NCBI RefSeq assembly: GCF_000423085.1
Contig: NZ_AUHH01000013.1
Coordinates: 33,189-97,188, forward strand
Length of the DNA: 64,000 nt
Reading direction: 5' to 3'
Origin: Granulicoccus phenolivorans DSM 17626 = NBRC 107789 = JCM 15570
Lineage (GTDB): Bacteria > Actinomycetota > Actinomycetes > Propionibacteriales > Propionibacteriaceae
In this document: one piece after another, positions 17,001 through 25,713 of the stretch
How the letters are laid out: every line of letters starts with the position of its first letter
Numbering within the stretch: the first letter of the stretch is position 1
Notes under the pieces: model-generated
Databases searched by the model: none
The model's input: only the letters and a program-made list of their open reading frames with translations
What the model was told of the DNA's origin: nothing
Program-made: the position numbers and the translations under genes

Positions 17001-18404
17001 TCAGCTTCGGTCGAGCTTGGGGATCAACACCTCGCGGTAGAGCAGCAGCAGCGAGGCCGCGGTCGGGATGGCCAGCAGCGCGCCGACGATACCGAACAGC
17101 AGCCCACCGATGACCGCCGCGACGATCACCACCGCCCCGGGCACCTCGACCGAGCGCTTCATCACGTTCGGCTGCACGAAGTACGCCTCGAACTGCTGGT
17201 AGACCAGGAAGTACACCACCGTGATGATCGCCTGGGTGGGCCCGAGGTTCGCCAGCGCGACCAGGGCCACCAGCACCATCGAGATGTTGGTGCCCACCAG
17301 CGGGATGAAGGCGAACATGGCCACCATCACCGCGAGCGCCAGGGCGTACTGGCCCAGGCCGAGGATCATCATGAAAATGAACGAGCAGGTACCCGACAGG
17401 GTCACCACCACGAACATGCCGCTCAGGTAGCCGCCGATCCGTTCGAACATCTCATCGGCCAGGTACTTCGCCCGCGGCCGGCTCGAGGCCGGTGCCAGCC
17501 GGTAGATCACATTCTTGATCTGCGGCAGGGAGGCCAGGAAGTACAGGGTGAGGACCACCGTCAGGACGATCGAGACCACCGCGTTGGCCACCACCACGAA
17601 GCCGCCGTAGACGTTGTTGAGCACGGCGTCGGGGGAGAGCAGGCCGGTGAGGCTGTCGATGATCTTGTACTGGGCGTCCAGTCGGGCAAAGGTGTCCGAA
17701 CTGCGGAAGCTGCTCAGGAAGGCCGGGGCATTGGTCACCAGCCGGGTGATCTGGTCCACGAAGACGGGGACGATCGCCCAGCCGGCCAGGACCAGGACGC
17801 CGAGTCCGACCAGGATGACCAGGATCAGCGCGAGGCCCCGTTTCACGCCACGGCGGACGAGCCATTCGACGATCGGATTCAGGCCGAGTGCGAGGAACAG
17901 CGAGAAGACCACCACGATCAGGATGTTCTTCACCTGGGTGGCCATGTCGGCCAGGGCCACGGCCAGGATGACCCCGAGGGCGCCGGTGAAGCCGATCGCG
18001 AACGGCGACATCTGCAGCAGCCGCGTCGGGATCCCGCGGTCGGGGGTGGGTGGGGCCTGCTCGGTGCCATCGGCCGGGGCCGGGGCGGCAGTCATTTCGG
18101 GATCGGGGAGTCGGTCCGGGTGCCGGTCGGGGCGTTTGGTGATCCGGCGCAGGCGGGCCAGCAGCGAGGGGCGGCCGGCCGGCTCGGTGGCCGCTGGGGC
18201 AGCCTCGGGGACGGGTCCGGTGCCGGAGGAAGCCGACGGGGCCGCCTCGCCCACGACCGGAGTGCTCTCGGCCGAGGTCTCGTCAGCGACCGCGGCGGAA
18301 TCGCTCGCCGACGCCGGTCCGGCCGCGATCCGTTCGGCCCGGGTCGGTTCGCGCGACCCCTCCTCGCCCGGCCGGGGCGCTGCCTCCTCCGAGCGGTTGC
18401 TCAT
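17001..18404 (-). CDS. AI-2E family transporter (PerM/YdiK type)
   Basis: The 467-residue membrane protein has a ~100-residue acidic/Ala-rich disordered N-terminus, then about eight transmembrane helices. Family marks include FLALGLNPIVEWLVRRGVKRGLALI and the late IPLVGTNISMVLVALVAL and PNVMKRSVEVPGAVVIVAAVIGGLLFG segments. Some members export small solutes or ions, and the AI-2E name should not be taken literally. The ATG overlaps the stop of the DivIVA-like gene (18401-18404), so the two are translationally coupled. Confidence 0.88.
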   Translation of the reverse strand: MSNRSEEAAPRPGEEGSREPTRAERIAAGPASASDSAAVADETSAESTPVVGEAAPSASSGTGPVPEAAPAATEPAGRPSLLARLRRITKRPDRHPDRLPDPEMTAAPAPADGTEQAPPTPDRGIPTRLLQMSPFAIGFTGALGVILAVALADMATQVKNILIVVVFSLFLALGLNPIVEWLVRRGVKRGLALILVILVGLGVLVLAGWAIVPVFVDQITRLVTNAPAFLSSFRSSDTFARLDAQYKIIDSLTGLLSPDAVLNNVYGGFVVVANAVVSIVLTVVLTLYFLASLPQIKNVIYRLAPASSRPRAKYLADEMFERIGGYLSGMFVVVTLSGTCSFIFMMILGLGQYALALAVMVAMFAFIPLVGTNISMVLVALVALANLGPTQAIITVVYFLVYQQFEAYFVQPNVMKRSVEVPGAVVIVAAVIGGLLFGIVGALLAIPTAASLLLLYREVLIPKLDRS

Positions 18405-19660
18405 TTCGTCGGGGTGCCCTGCGCCGACGGCTTACGGTTCGCCTCGGCGCGCGACGGGCTGTGCGCCGCCTGCTTGGGGGCGTTGTGCGGCAACAGCGCG
18501 GTGGCCTCGCCGTCGTTGCCGGCCAGATGCTTGGGCTGGGATTCCCGCCCGGCCGCCGGGACCACCGGCCGCTGCGCGGTCTGTTCGGGGTCGGACCCGG
18601 GGCCCGGTTCGGCGGCCATGTCCTCCAGCGCCGGGTAGTCCGGGAAGTCGGTTGCGGTCTGCGTGGCGAAGCTGGACAGGTTGGCCAGCTGGGCCAAGAT
18701 CGCCTGCTTGCGCTGCCCGAGCATCTCCATCTCCCGGTGCAGTTCCTCGGAGCGGAAGTTGGCCCGCTCGTCGGCCTTCCGGGTGGTTTCCGCGGCGGAC
18801 TTCTGCGCGTTGGCCAGGGTCATCTCGGCCTCGCGGGTGGCCCGCAGCTTGGTGGCCTCGGCCTCCTGATGGGCCTCGGCCCGGACCCGGGCCGCGTTGG
18901 CGACCTCCTGGGCCAGCAGCTTCTGGGCCTCGGTGTGGTTCCGGGTGGCATCGCTGAGCAGCTTGTTGCTCTGCTCGGCGGCCTGATCGTGCTCGACCTT
19001 GAGTCGGCTGAGCAACTGCTCGCGCTCGCTGGCCGAGGCGGCACGGATGTCGGCGGCCTGCTTCTCGGCGGCCTGCCGGACCTGAGCGGCCTCCAGGCGG
19101 GCGGTTTCCAGCAGCGAGGCGGCCTTGCGCTGACCCTCGGCGTGGGCCGCGGCCGACTCCTTCTGGGCACCGGTGACCAGCTTCTCGGCCTCGGCCTTGG
19201 CCAGGGTCACCTGCTCCATCGCCTGGCGTTCGAGGTCGGCGCGGGTCTGGGCCATTTCCTTGGTGGCCGCCGTCTTCATGTCGGCGGCTTCCTTCTCACC
19301 GGCCTCGCGGGCCTGCTGCCCCTGCCGACGGCCCTCTTCCTTGACCCGCTCGGCCTCGGTGGCGGCCCGGTCGGTCAGTTCCCGGGCCTGCACCTGGGCC
19401 AGCCGGAGCATCTCGGTGGCATTGGAGCCGAGGTGGGTGTAGTCGGGATTCTGCGGCACCGGCGCCGGGCGGTTCTGCAGTTCGCGTACCCGCTGGTCCA
19501 GCATCGCCACGCGCTCGCGCAACTGGCGTCGGTCGTTCTCCAGCTGCAGCACGTACTCATCGACCGCCTGCCGGTCGTATCCACGGAAGGGCGCGGTGGG
19601 AAAACTCCCCGCTCGGCTGGCTGCGGAATCAAAGAGATTCAGACCGGATTCATCGGCCAC
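18401..19660 (-). CDS. DivIVA/Wag31-like long coiled-coil protein
   Basis: The 419-residue cytoplasmic protein has a short N-terminal part with FRGYDRQAVDEYVLQLENDRRQL, the DivIVA-type membrane-curvature segment, followed by about 280 residues of unbroken Ala/Glu/Lys/Gln coiled coil and a disordered tail. Proteins of this type organise polar growth or the cytoskeleton in actinobacteria. GTG 19660 was chosen because AGGAGGAG lies 7 bases upstream. The frame stays open far upstream but without family sequence. It overlaps the downstream permease by four bases. It is probably a paralogue of the essential DivIVA rather than DivIVA itself. Confidence 0.82.
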   Translation of the reverse strand: MADESGLNLFDSAASRAGSFPTAPFRGYDRQAVDEYVLQLENDRRQLRERVAMLDQRVRELQNRPAPVPQNPDYTHLGSNATEMLRLAQVQARELTDRAATEAERVKEEGRRQGQQAREAGEKEAADMKTAATKEMAQTRADLERQAMEQVTLAKAEAEKLVTGAQKESAAAHAEGQRKAASLLETARLEAAQVRQAAEKQAADIRAASASEREQLLSRLKVEHDQAAEQSNKLLSDATRNHTEAQKLLAQEVANAARVRAEAHQEAEATKLRATREAEMTLANAQKSAAETTRKADERANFRSEELHREMEMLGQRKQAILAQLANLSSFATQTATDFPDYPALEDMAAEPGPGSDPEQTAQRPVVPAAGRESQPKHLAGNDGEATALLPHNAPKQAAHSPSRAEANRKPSAQGTPTK

Positions 19661-19761
19661 GATGGCTCCTCCTCGGGGCAGGACGGCAGTCGGGTGCCGC
19701 AATCCGCGATGGACTGCGTGACCACAGTACCCGCACCGTGCAGCAGATGCGGGAACCGCGC

Positions 19762-20211
19762 TCAGTGAGCCGCGTCGACCGGCGGTTCGGTCAGTTCCAG
19801 CAGCACCCCGCCGACATCCTTGGGGTGGCAGAAGTTGATCCGGGCACCGCCGGTGCCGCGCCGCGCCTCGGGGTAGAGCAGGCGTACGCCCCGCTCCCGC
19901 AGCGTCGCCGAGACGGCGTCCAGGTCGGCGACCCGGTAGCACAGCTGCTGCATCCCCGGCCCCTTCTTGTCCAGGAACTTCGCGATCGTGGAGTCCTCGT
20001 TCAGCGGCGCCAGCAGCTGGATCTGGGCACTCTCGGGCAGCTGCGCGCCGGTGCCGATCATCGCCTCCTCCACCCCCTGGTCGAGGTTGCTCTCGCGGTG
20101 CAGCAGCCGGAAGCCCATGACTTCGGTGTGGAACTTGATCGCCTCGTCCAGGTCCGGGACCGCCAGGCCGACGTGATCGATGCAGACAAACAGGTCCGTG
20201 AGATTCTCCAT
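19762..20211 (-). CDS. mce: Methylmalonyl-CoA epimerase
   Basis: The 149-residue vicinal-oxygen-chelate protein interconverts (R)- and (S)-methylmalonyl-CoA in the propionate/succinate pathway. It closely follows the Propionibacterium enzyme: CIDHVGLAVPD with metal ligand His13, IQLLAPLNEDSTIAKFLDK with Gln65, VSATLRERGVRLLYPE, GTGGARINFCHP and the C-terminal LLELTEP with the ligand Glu. Where the Propionibacterium protein has a His-His pair (GLHH), this one reads GMQQ. A leaderless promoter lies directly upstream. The cobalamin adenosyltransferase at 9.3-10 kb serves the same pathway. Confidence 0.93.
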   Translation of the reverse strand: MENLTDLFVCIDHVGLAVPDLDEAIKFHTEVMGFRLLHRESNLDQGVEEAMIGTGAQLPESAQIQLLAPLNEDSTIAKFLDKKGPGMQQLCYRVADLDAVSATLRERGVRLLYPEARRGTGGARINFCHPKDVGGVLLELTEPPVDAAH

Positions 20212-20217
20212 GGGGCC

Positions 20218-20223
20218 AGCCTA
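20218..20223 (-). promoter_or_regulatory. -10 element giving a leaderless mRNA for mce
   Basis: On the minus strand TAGGCT is followed by 6 bases and then ATG 20211. Confidence 0.6.
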
Positions 20224-20439
20224 GGGCCGGCATCGGCCGGAAAATCGGCGGGTGAGTCGGATGTGACGCGATCGGCAGCGCGTACACTCGGCCGGGTTGC
20301 GGCGCGGCCTCCGCGAAATGTCGGGGTCGTGCGGTACCAATGTCGTGATGTGTGATCGCGGGTGCGCGGTCATGGGTCGACACCCCGCCGGGTCCTCTTC
20401 CCCCACTTCGGTGCCCGGCCCGATCGGAGGTCCCCGACG

Positions 20440-20598
20440 ATGAAGGACATCGGCAAGAAGGTTCTGTGGCTGCTGCTCATCGGCTTCGTGCTCTACTACC
20501 TGATCACCCAGCCGGCCGCGGCGGCCGCGTTCGTCCGCTCGATCGCCGACGGGATCGGGTCGATCTTCACCTTCTTCGGGTCGCTGGCAGCACCGTAG
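20440..20598 (+). CDS. Small single-span membrane protein
   Basis: The 52-residue product has a basic N-terminus (MKDIGKK), one hydrophobic helix (VLWLLLIGFVLYYLIT) and a short tail. GGAGG lies 10 bases before the ATG. It sits 9 bases upstream of the PH-domain membrane protein, an arrangement common in actinobacteria, so it may be its small partner. No function is known. Confidence 0.7.
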   Translation: MKDIGKKVLWLLLIGFVLYYLITQPAAAAAFVRSIADGIGSIFTFFGSLAAP

Positions 20599-20607
20599 GC
20601 CGCGGTC

Positions 20608-21141
20608 ATGGGTAATCCGTTCACCCGCTTCCTCGACCCACAGGTCGAGACGCACCTGATCAGCGACGAGGGCGAGGTCGTCATCGACGAGGTGGTCGCG
20701 CATCCGATGGCGATCCTACCGTCGGTCCTCGGGCTGCTGGTGACCATCGTGCTGTTCCTGGTCATGCCGTTCCTCGGCCAGTTCTTCTGGGTCGCGCTGG
20801 TGCTCGGGCTGGTGCTGTTCGGGGTGTGCCTGTTCAAGATCCATGAGCGGCACATGAACCGGTTCGTGGTCACCAATATGCGGGTCTTCCGGGTGACCGG
20901 GGTCTTCTCCCAGACGGTTGCGACCATGCCGATGCAGCGGATCCTGGACATTTCGGTGCGGCAGAGTTTCATCGGACGCCTGTTCGGCTACGGGCACTTC
21001 GTCTTCGAGTCCGCGGCCCGCGACCAGGGGCTGCGGGAGATCCGCTTCGTGGGTCATCCGACCGAGCGGGATCTGACCATCCAGCGGGTGATCCAGCGGG
21101 CCGGGATCCGCAAGGCGGCCCGGGCGGGGGAGTCCTGGTGA
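20608..21141 (+). CDS. PH-domain (bPH2/YdbT-like) membrane protein
   Basis: The 177-residue protein has an N-terminal cytosolic stretch, two adjacent transmembrane helices (about residues 33-52 and 54-72) and a bacterial PH domain: NRFVVTNMRVFRVTGVFSQTVATMPMQRILDISVRQSFIGRLFGYGHFVFES. This is the bPH_2 signature (membrane span, then R-x-T-N/R-V). The role in bacteria is not settled; roles in membrane stress have been proposed for some. Its stop overlaps the next GTG start by four bases (GTGA at 21138). Confidence 0.85.
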   Translation: MGNPFTRFLDPQVETHLISDEGEVVIDEVVAHPMAILPSVLGLLVTIVLFLVMPFLGQFFWVALVLGLVLFGVCLFKIHERHMNRFVVTNMRVFRVTGVFSQTVATMPMQRILDISVRQSFIGRLFGYGHFVFESAARDQGLREIRFVGHPTERDLTIQRVIQRAGIRKAARAGESW

Positions 21142-22343
21142 ACGGGCCGGTGCGGGTGGTCGCGATCAGCGATGCCGATTCCTATCTGAAGTGGGCGTAC
21201 GCCCTGCTGCGCGGCGCGCCGGCGCACTGGCGGGTCGAGCATGTGGTGCTGGCGAATCCGATCGCTCCCTCGGCCGCGCAGATCGCGGCAGCCACCGGGC
21301 TCCCGGCGGCGGGCGAGGCGGCGGTGGGTGCGTCGGCGCCGGGCGGCGGGGCGGCGGTCACCCGGGACTGGGCGCCCGCGCTGATCGCCCGGCTGCGTCG
21401 GCAGCGGCCGGACGTGCTGCTGGTCGCCTGCACCGGCCCGGCCCTGGACGCGGTGCTGACCCTGGGGACGGCGGCCGGGCTGTTCGGTGCGGGTCGACCG
21501 GTCCTGGTCACCGGGCTGCCGGGGATCTCCTGGCCGGCCAATGATCTGGCGGTGGAGTTCCGGGCGCCCTTCGACCTGATGGTGCTGCATTCCCGACGCG
21601 AGGTCGCGGCGTACGACTGGGTGGCGCAGCAACTGGGGGCCCGGGTGCGGCCGGTGCTGGCGCGGCTGCCGTTCCTGCCGACCGGCCGGGCCGAGGGTGG
21701 GACCGAGGTGGTGTTCGCCGCCCAGTCCCTGGTTCCGGCCCGACCGACCGAGCGGACCCGGATCCTGGCCGCGCTGAGCCGGGTGCCGGCGCCGCTGCAG
21801 CCGGTGGTCAAGGTACGGGCGCTGGCCGGGGAGCGGCAGGCGCACAACGAGGCCGCCCCGTACGCCGACCTGTACGCCGAACTGCGCCGGGAGCAGCCGG
21901 ACACCGGGGCGGTGGAGTTCCGGGCCGGGTCGATGGCGGCGGCGCTGGAGCGGGCCCACGGGTTCGCGACGGTGTCCTCGACCGCGGTGCTGGAGGCGAT
22001 CGCGTTGGGCGTACCGAGCCTGGTGCTCGACGAGTTCGGGGTGAATCGCGAGTTGATCAACCTGGTTTTCGCCGACTCCGGCCTGCTCGGCGGGCTGGAC
22101 CGGCTGGCCTCGGGGAACTTCGCCCACCCCGATCCGGCCTGGTTGGACGCGAACTATTTCCATCCGCCGCAGGCCGATACCTGGATCCCGCGGATCGAGG
22201 AGCTGATCGCCGACCGCCGGGCCGGTCGGCTCGGCGCGCTGGATCGGGTCGCAACGGTCGGTCGGGCCGGCACGGGATCGGTGCTCGCCCGGGCCCGGCG
22301 GCTGCTGCGGGTGGTGCCGCCGCCGGCGCTGTGGCGGCGCTGA
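21138..22343 (+). CDS. Putative glycosyltransferase (DUF6716-like)
   Basis: The 401-residue protein looks like a GT-B fold enzyme: an N-terminal half with VRVVAISDADSYLKWAYALLR and PVLVTGLPGISWPANDLAVEFRAPFDLMVLHS, and a C-terminal half with VFAAQSLVP, TVSSTAVLEAIALGVPSLVLDEFGV, which resembles the donor-binding part of glycosyltransferases. I recall this family (DUF6716) next to acylneuraminate cytidylyltransferase genes in actinobacteria, as here: the next gene is convergent with only 10 bases between stops. A role in adding a sialic-acid-like sugar to a surface glycan is inference. Confidence 0.65.
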   Translation: MNGPVRVVAISDADSYLKWAYALLRGAPAHWRVEHVVLANPIAPSAAQIAAATGLPAAGEAAVGASAPGGGAAVTRDWAPALIARLRRQRPDVLLVACTGPALDAVLTLGTAAGLFGAGRPVLVTGLPGISWPANDLAVEFRAPFDLMVLHSRREVAAYDWVAQQLGARVRPVLARLPFLPTGRAEGGTEVVFAAQSLVPARPTERTRILAALSRVPAPLQPVVKVRALAGERQAHNEAAPYADLYAELRREQPDTGAVEFRAGSMAAALERAHGFATVSSTAVLEAIALGVPSLVLDEFGVNRELINLVFADSGLLGGLDRLASGNFAHPDPAWLDANYFHPPQADTWIPRIEELIADRRAGRLGALDRVATVGRAGTGSVLARARRLLRVVPPPALWRR

Positions 22344-22353
22344 GCCCGCCGCC

Positions 22354-23604
22354 CTACGCCTGTTCGCCCTTCCCGCTCCGATCCGGCCCGCTCGTATCCG
22401 GCCCGCCGTGAGCCGACTCCGTGCGGGCGGCGAGCACCCGGTCGCAGACCTCTCGGACCGCACCCGCACCACCCGGGCGGGTGAGTACGACCCGGGCCGC
22501 GGCGAGCACCTCCGGGCGGGCGTCGGCGACCGCGATGGGCCAGCCGACCACGTCCATCGGGCCGAGGTCGTTCACATCGTTGCCCACGTACGCGATCCGC
22601 TGCGGGTCCAGCCCTCGCTCGGCGATCCAGGACCGCAGCGCGCTCGCCTTGTCGTCGATCGCCTGGGCCACCTCCACCTTCAGTTTGCCGGCCCGAGCGC
22701 TGACCACGGCATTGCGCTCCTTGGACAGGATCAGCAGCGGGATCCCGGCCTCCCGCAGTCGCTGCACCCCCATGCCGTCGGCGCGGGACAGGCGTACCGA
22801 CTCCTGTCCGTACTGGTCCAGATAGAGGGTGTCGGGGGTGTGCACGCCGTCGAAATCGGTGACCACCGCGTCCACGTCGATGGGTCGGGGCCCGACCGCG
22901 GTCGCCGGACGATCCACCACCCCCGCGAACGCGTCGGCCAGCGCGAGTTCCTCGGCGGTGTCGATCTCCAGGGAGGCCAGTTCGGACACCGGCACGACCC
23001 GGGTCCGGCCGAAGAAGCGGTGCCGGGCCGCGAGGAAGCCGGGAACCGCCATCACGTAGAACGCGCCGGTCTCGCGATAGTCCGGGCGGCGGTCCTGGCG
23101 CCGGGGCCGGTAGCCGGCGTCGTGGTTCTGGCCGGTCATCACCCCGGTGCCCGGGGCGATGGTGTCATCGGCGTCGCGCCACAGGAACTCGTAGGTCTCC
23201 ACCGCGGAGAACACCGAGTCGGCCTCCCCGGCGGTGATCATCCCGACCCCGCGATCGAGGTCCTGGCTGCGGATGAACGGCGAGGTGCACTGGACGAACA
23301 CCAGCACCCGCGGATCGATCCCGCGGGCGGCGATCTCCTCCAGGCCGTGCACCAGCGCCGATTCGGAGGTGGCTGTCGGGCCGGACAACTCGGCCGGGCG
23401 CAGGATGATCTCGGCGCCGGCCTCGCGGGCGGCGGCGGCGATCGCCTCGTCGTCGGTGGACACGAACACCTGGTCGATCGTGCGGGCCGCGCGGCAGGCC
23501 CGGACCGCCCGGGCGACCAGCGGGATCCCGCCGATCAGCCGGAGGTTCTTGCCGGGTACGCCCTGGGAGCCGCCCCGGGCAGGGATGATCGCGACCACAC
23601 TCAT
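22354..23604 (-). CDS. Acylneuraminate cytidylyltransferase-HAD phosphatase fusion (NeuA type)
   Basis: The N-terminal ~225 residues form a CMP-nonulosonate synthetase domain: VVAIIPARGGSQGVPGKNL (nucleotide-binding), VFVSTDDEAIA, LVFVQCTSPF and the late SLEIDTAEELALAD. The C-terminal ~175 residues form a KdsC-like HAD phosphatase: DAVVTDFDGVHT with the catalytic DxD, LILSKERN, and YVGNDVNDLGPM. Such fusions dephosphorylate and activate sialic-acid-like sugars. ATG 23604 (MSVVAIIPARGG) matches family starts; ATGs at 23613 and 23616 are possible. No neuB-type synthase is present in the window. Confidence 0.88.
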   Translation of the reverse strand: MSVVAIIPARGGSQGVPGKNLRLIGGIPLVARAVRACRAARTIDQVFVSTDDEAIAAAAREAGAEIILRPAELSGPTATSESALVHGLEEIAARGIDPRVLVFVQCTSPFIRSQDLDRGVGMITAGEADSVFSAVETYEFLWRDADDTIAPGTGVMTGQNHDAGYRPRRQDRRPDYRETGAFYVMAVPGFLAARHRFFGRTRVVPVSELASLEIDTAEELALADAFAGVVDRPATAVGPRPIDVDAVVTDFDGVHTPDTLYLDQYGQESVRLSRADGMGVQRLREAGIPLLILSKERNAVVSARAGKLKVEVAQAIDDKASALRSWIAERGLDPQRIAYVGNDVNDLGPMDVVGWPIAVADARPEVLAAARVVLTRPGGAGAVREVCDRVLAARTESAHGGPDTSGPDRSGKGEQA

Positions 23605-23661
23605 GCGCCCCATCATGCCCGGCCCGCAGCGGCCGCGTCGGGTCGACGCTCCTGGTGGGCG

Positions 23662-24984
23662 TCAGTCCAGCACCTCGCCCGACCGGTCGCGGGTCAGCGC
23701 CACCGAGATGAACGAGACCACCGCACAGAAGGCGACGAACAGGCCCACCAGCGGGTACCGGTTCGCCTCGCCGCCGACGAGCGCGGTGGCGATCAGCGGA
23801 GCGGTGCCACCGACCAGCGCCGCGCCCACCTGATAGCCCAGCGAGATGCCGGTGTAGCGCACGTCGGCGGTGAAACTCTCGGCGAGGAAGGTGCCCATCA
23901 GGGCGCCGTAGACCGACCAGATCGCGCCGAAGCCGACGACGGTGGCCACGACCAGCAGCGCCACGTTGTGCTGATTCAGGATCCAGAAGTACGGCACGAT
24001 GTAGATCACCGCCAGCACGATGCCGACCAGATACAGCTTCTTGCGTCCGACCCGGTCCGACCACGCCCCGATGGCCAGCATGCAGGGGACCGCGACGATG
24101 GCCGCCACCAGGACCGCCATTAGGGCTTCACCGCGGGTGAAGCCGCGCTCGACGGCGTAGGTGATCGAGTAGGTGGCGAAGATGAAGAAGGTGGAGGTCT
24201 CGATGAACTTCGCGCCGATCGCCTTGAGTACGCTCGGCCACTGGGTCCGGAAGATCTCCACGATCGGGATCTTGGCCTCCTTGCGCTCGGACTTCACCTT
24301 GCGGAAGGCCGGGGTCTCATCGATCCGGGCCCGGATCCACAGCCCGAACAGCACCAGCAGCGCCGACAGCAGGAACGGGATCCGCCAGCCCCAGGCCATG
24401 AAGGCATCCTCGGGCAGCAGCCAGTCGATGAACCACAGAGTGAGGTTGCCCAGCGCCAGGCCGAACAGGGCGCCGGTCTGCGGGACGGCACCGTAGAAGC
24501 CACGCTGTTTGCGCGGGGAGTACTCCACGGCGAGCAGAATGCCGCCGCCCCATTCCCCACCCAGGGCCAGGCCCTGGATCAGTCGGAGCAGGGTGAGCAG
24601 CACCGGCGCCAGCGCGCCGACCTGGTACGCGGTGGGCAGCAGGCCCATGGCCGCGGTGGAGATGCCCATCAGGGACAGGGTGAACACCAGGGTCTTCTTG
24701 CGCCCGATCCGGTCGCCGATATGGCTGAAGATGATGCCGCCGATCGGGCGGACGACGAAGGCGAGGGCGAAGGAGGCCAGCGACAGCAGGGTCGCGGTGA
24801 ATCTGTCCTGGTCGGGGAAGAACAGCGGGCCGAACACGACGCTGGCCATCGTTCCGTAGAGAAAGAAGTCGTACCACTCCACGGTCGAGCCGATGGCCGA
24901 GCCGATCAGGGCTTTGATTCGGGTTCCTTTGTCGATGTGCTCGACGTCGAAGTCGTCCTGTGTGGTGGTCTCGTCAGTGGTCAT
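23662..24984 (-). CDS. MFS metabolite:H+ symporter (ProP/ShiA type)
   Basis: The 440-residue protein has 12 predicted helices of the metabolite:H+ symporter family: GSAIGSTVEWYDFFLYGTMA at the first helix, FVVRPIGGIIFSHIGDRIGRKKTLV (loop 2-3 motif), RLIQGLALGGEWGGGILLAVEYSP and the long central loop with ARIDETPAFRKVKSERKEAKIP. Relatives carry shikimate, proline/betaine, citrate or other acids; the substrate is not clear here. ATG 24984 is chosen because GGAGGAAG lies 6 bases upstream; the frame is open 19 codons further. It might take up a nonulosonate or related metabolite given its neighbour, but that is speculative. Confidence 0.88.
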   Translation of the reverse strand: MTTDETTTQDDFDVEHIDKGTRIKALIGSAIGSTVEWYDFFLYGTMASVVFGPLFFPDQDRFTATLLSLASFALAFVVRPIGGIIFSHIGDRIGRKKTLVFTLSLMGISTAAMGLLPTAYQVGALAPVLLTLLRLIQGLALGGEWGGGILLAVEYSPRKQRGFYGAVPQTGALFGLALGNLTLWFIDWLLPEDAFMAWGWRIPFLLSALLVLFGLWIRARIDETPAFRKVKSERKEAKIPIVEIFRTQWPSVLKAIGAKFIETSTFFIFATYSITYAVERGFTRGEALMAVLVAAIVAVPCMLAIGAWSDRVGRKKLYLVGIVLAVIYIVPYFWILNQHNVALLVVATVVGFGAIWSVYGALMGTFLAESFTADVRYTGISLGYQVGAALVGGTAPLIATALVGGEANRYPLVGLFVAFCAVVSFISVALTRDRSGEVLD

Positions 24985-25141
24985 GTTCTGCTTCCTCCCC
25001 CGACCGGCCATGGTCGTGAAATTCACTATCGGGGAGCGCAAATGCGCTTGACCAGAGATTGCCGAGATTTTCCGTCCCGATGGGTCGGACGATAAGTAGT
25101 AATGAACAGTACGAATCAGGGGACGCGGCGCCGGAACCCGG

Positions 25142-25648
25142 TCAGCGCTGCCACCATCCGCGGGCCGGGCCCAGGTGGGTGGTCAGCAGCGTGCGCAACT
25201 CGTTCTGCTCCTCGGCCGGGACCGCCGATTTGGGCACCATCAGCACCTTGGCCGCCGGCAGGATCATCAGGAAGGAAATGGCGTTCTCCCGCCACTTCAT
25301 CATCGAACTCCATTCGATGACGTCGTCGGCCTCGCCGTAGTTCACCTCCAGGCCCCGGTCGGTCAGGTTCTGGGTGAGGTACTGACCGTGCCAGTTCTTG
25401 AAGTGGGAGCGCAGCGCCCCGGCGTACGCGATCACCCCGACCACCGGCGCGAGGACCAGGGCCGCCGCGATCAACCAGATGTAGAGGGGAGCCCCGGTGA
25501 CCCCGGCGAAGATGAGCAACCCGATGCCGATCACCAGACTGCCCAGCACCAGCAGGGCGGGTGCGGGCAGGGAGCGCAGGGCCATGTCGGCCTGTTGCTT
25601 CGCGTCGAGTTGATAGGTGTAACTGAGGTCGCCGTCGGAGCTGATCAC
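25142..25648 (-). CDS. YcxB-like membrane protein
   Basis: The 168-residue protein has an N-terminal cytosolic strand-like stretch (DLSYTYQLDAKQQADMAL), two hydrophobic helices (about residues 30-50 and 52-75) and a C-terminal domain with NLTDRGLEVNYGEADDVIEWSSMMKWRENAISFLMIL, the YcxB-like pattern. Function is unknown. GTG 25648 is supported by a -10 hexamer 6 bases upstream (leaderless). Confidence 0.7.
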   Translation of the reverse strand: MISSDGDLSYTYQLDAKQQADMALRSLPAPALLVLGSLVIGIGLLIFAGVTGAPLYIWLIAAALVLAPVVGVIAYAGALRSHFKNWHGQYLTQNLTDRGLEVNYGEADDVIEWSSMMKWRENAISFLMILPAAKVLMVPKSAVPAEEQNELRTLLTTHLGPARGWWQR

Positions 25649-25654
25649 CGCCCG

Positions 25655-25660
25655 AGGGTA
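25655..25660 (-). promoter_or_regulatory. -10 element giving a leaderless mRNA for the YcxB-like gene
   Basis: On the minus strand TACCCT is followed by 6 bases and then GTG 25648. Confidence 0.45.
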
Positions 25661-25713
25661 TCGCGCCGTGGGGCGGCCGCCGGCCCGCTGCGGCACCGAC
25701 GTGCGTGCGACGG

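Noticed and set aside
18401..20383. 660-codon version of the DivIVA-like gene
   Set aside because: The added part runs antisense-like through the mce gene; GTG 19660 has an excellent AGGAGGAG site.
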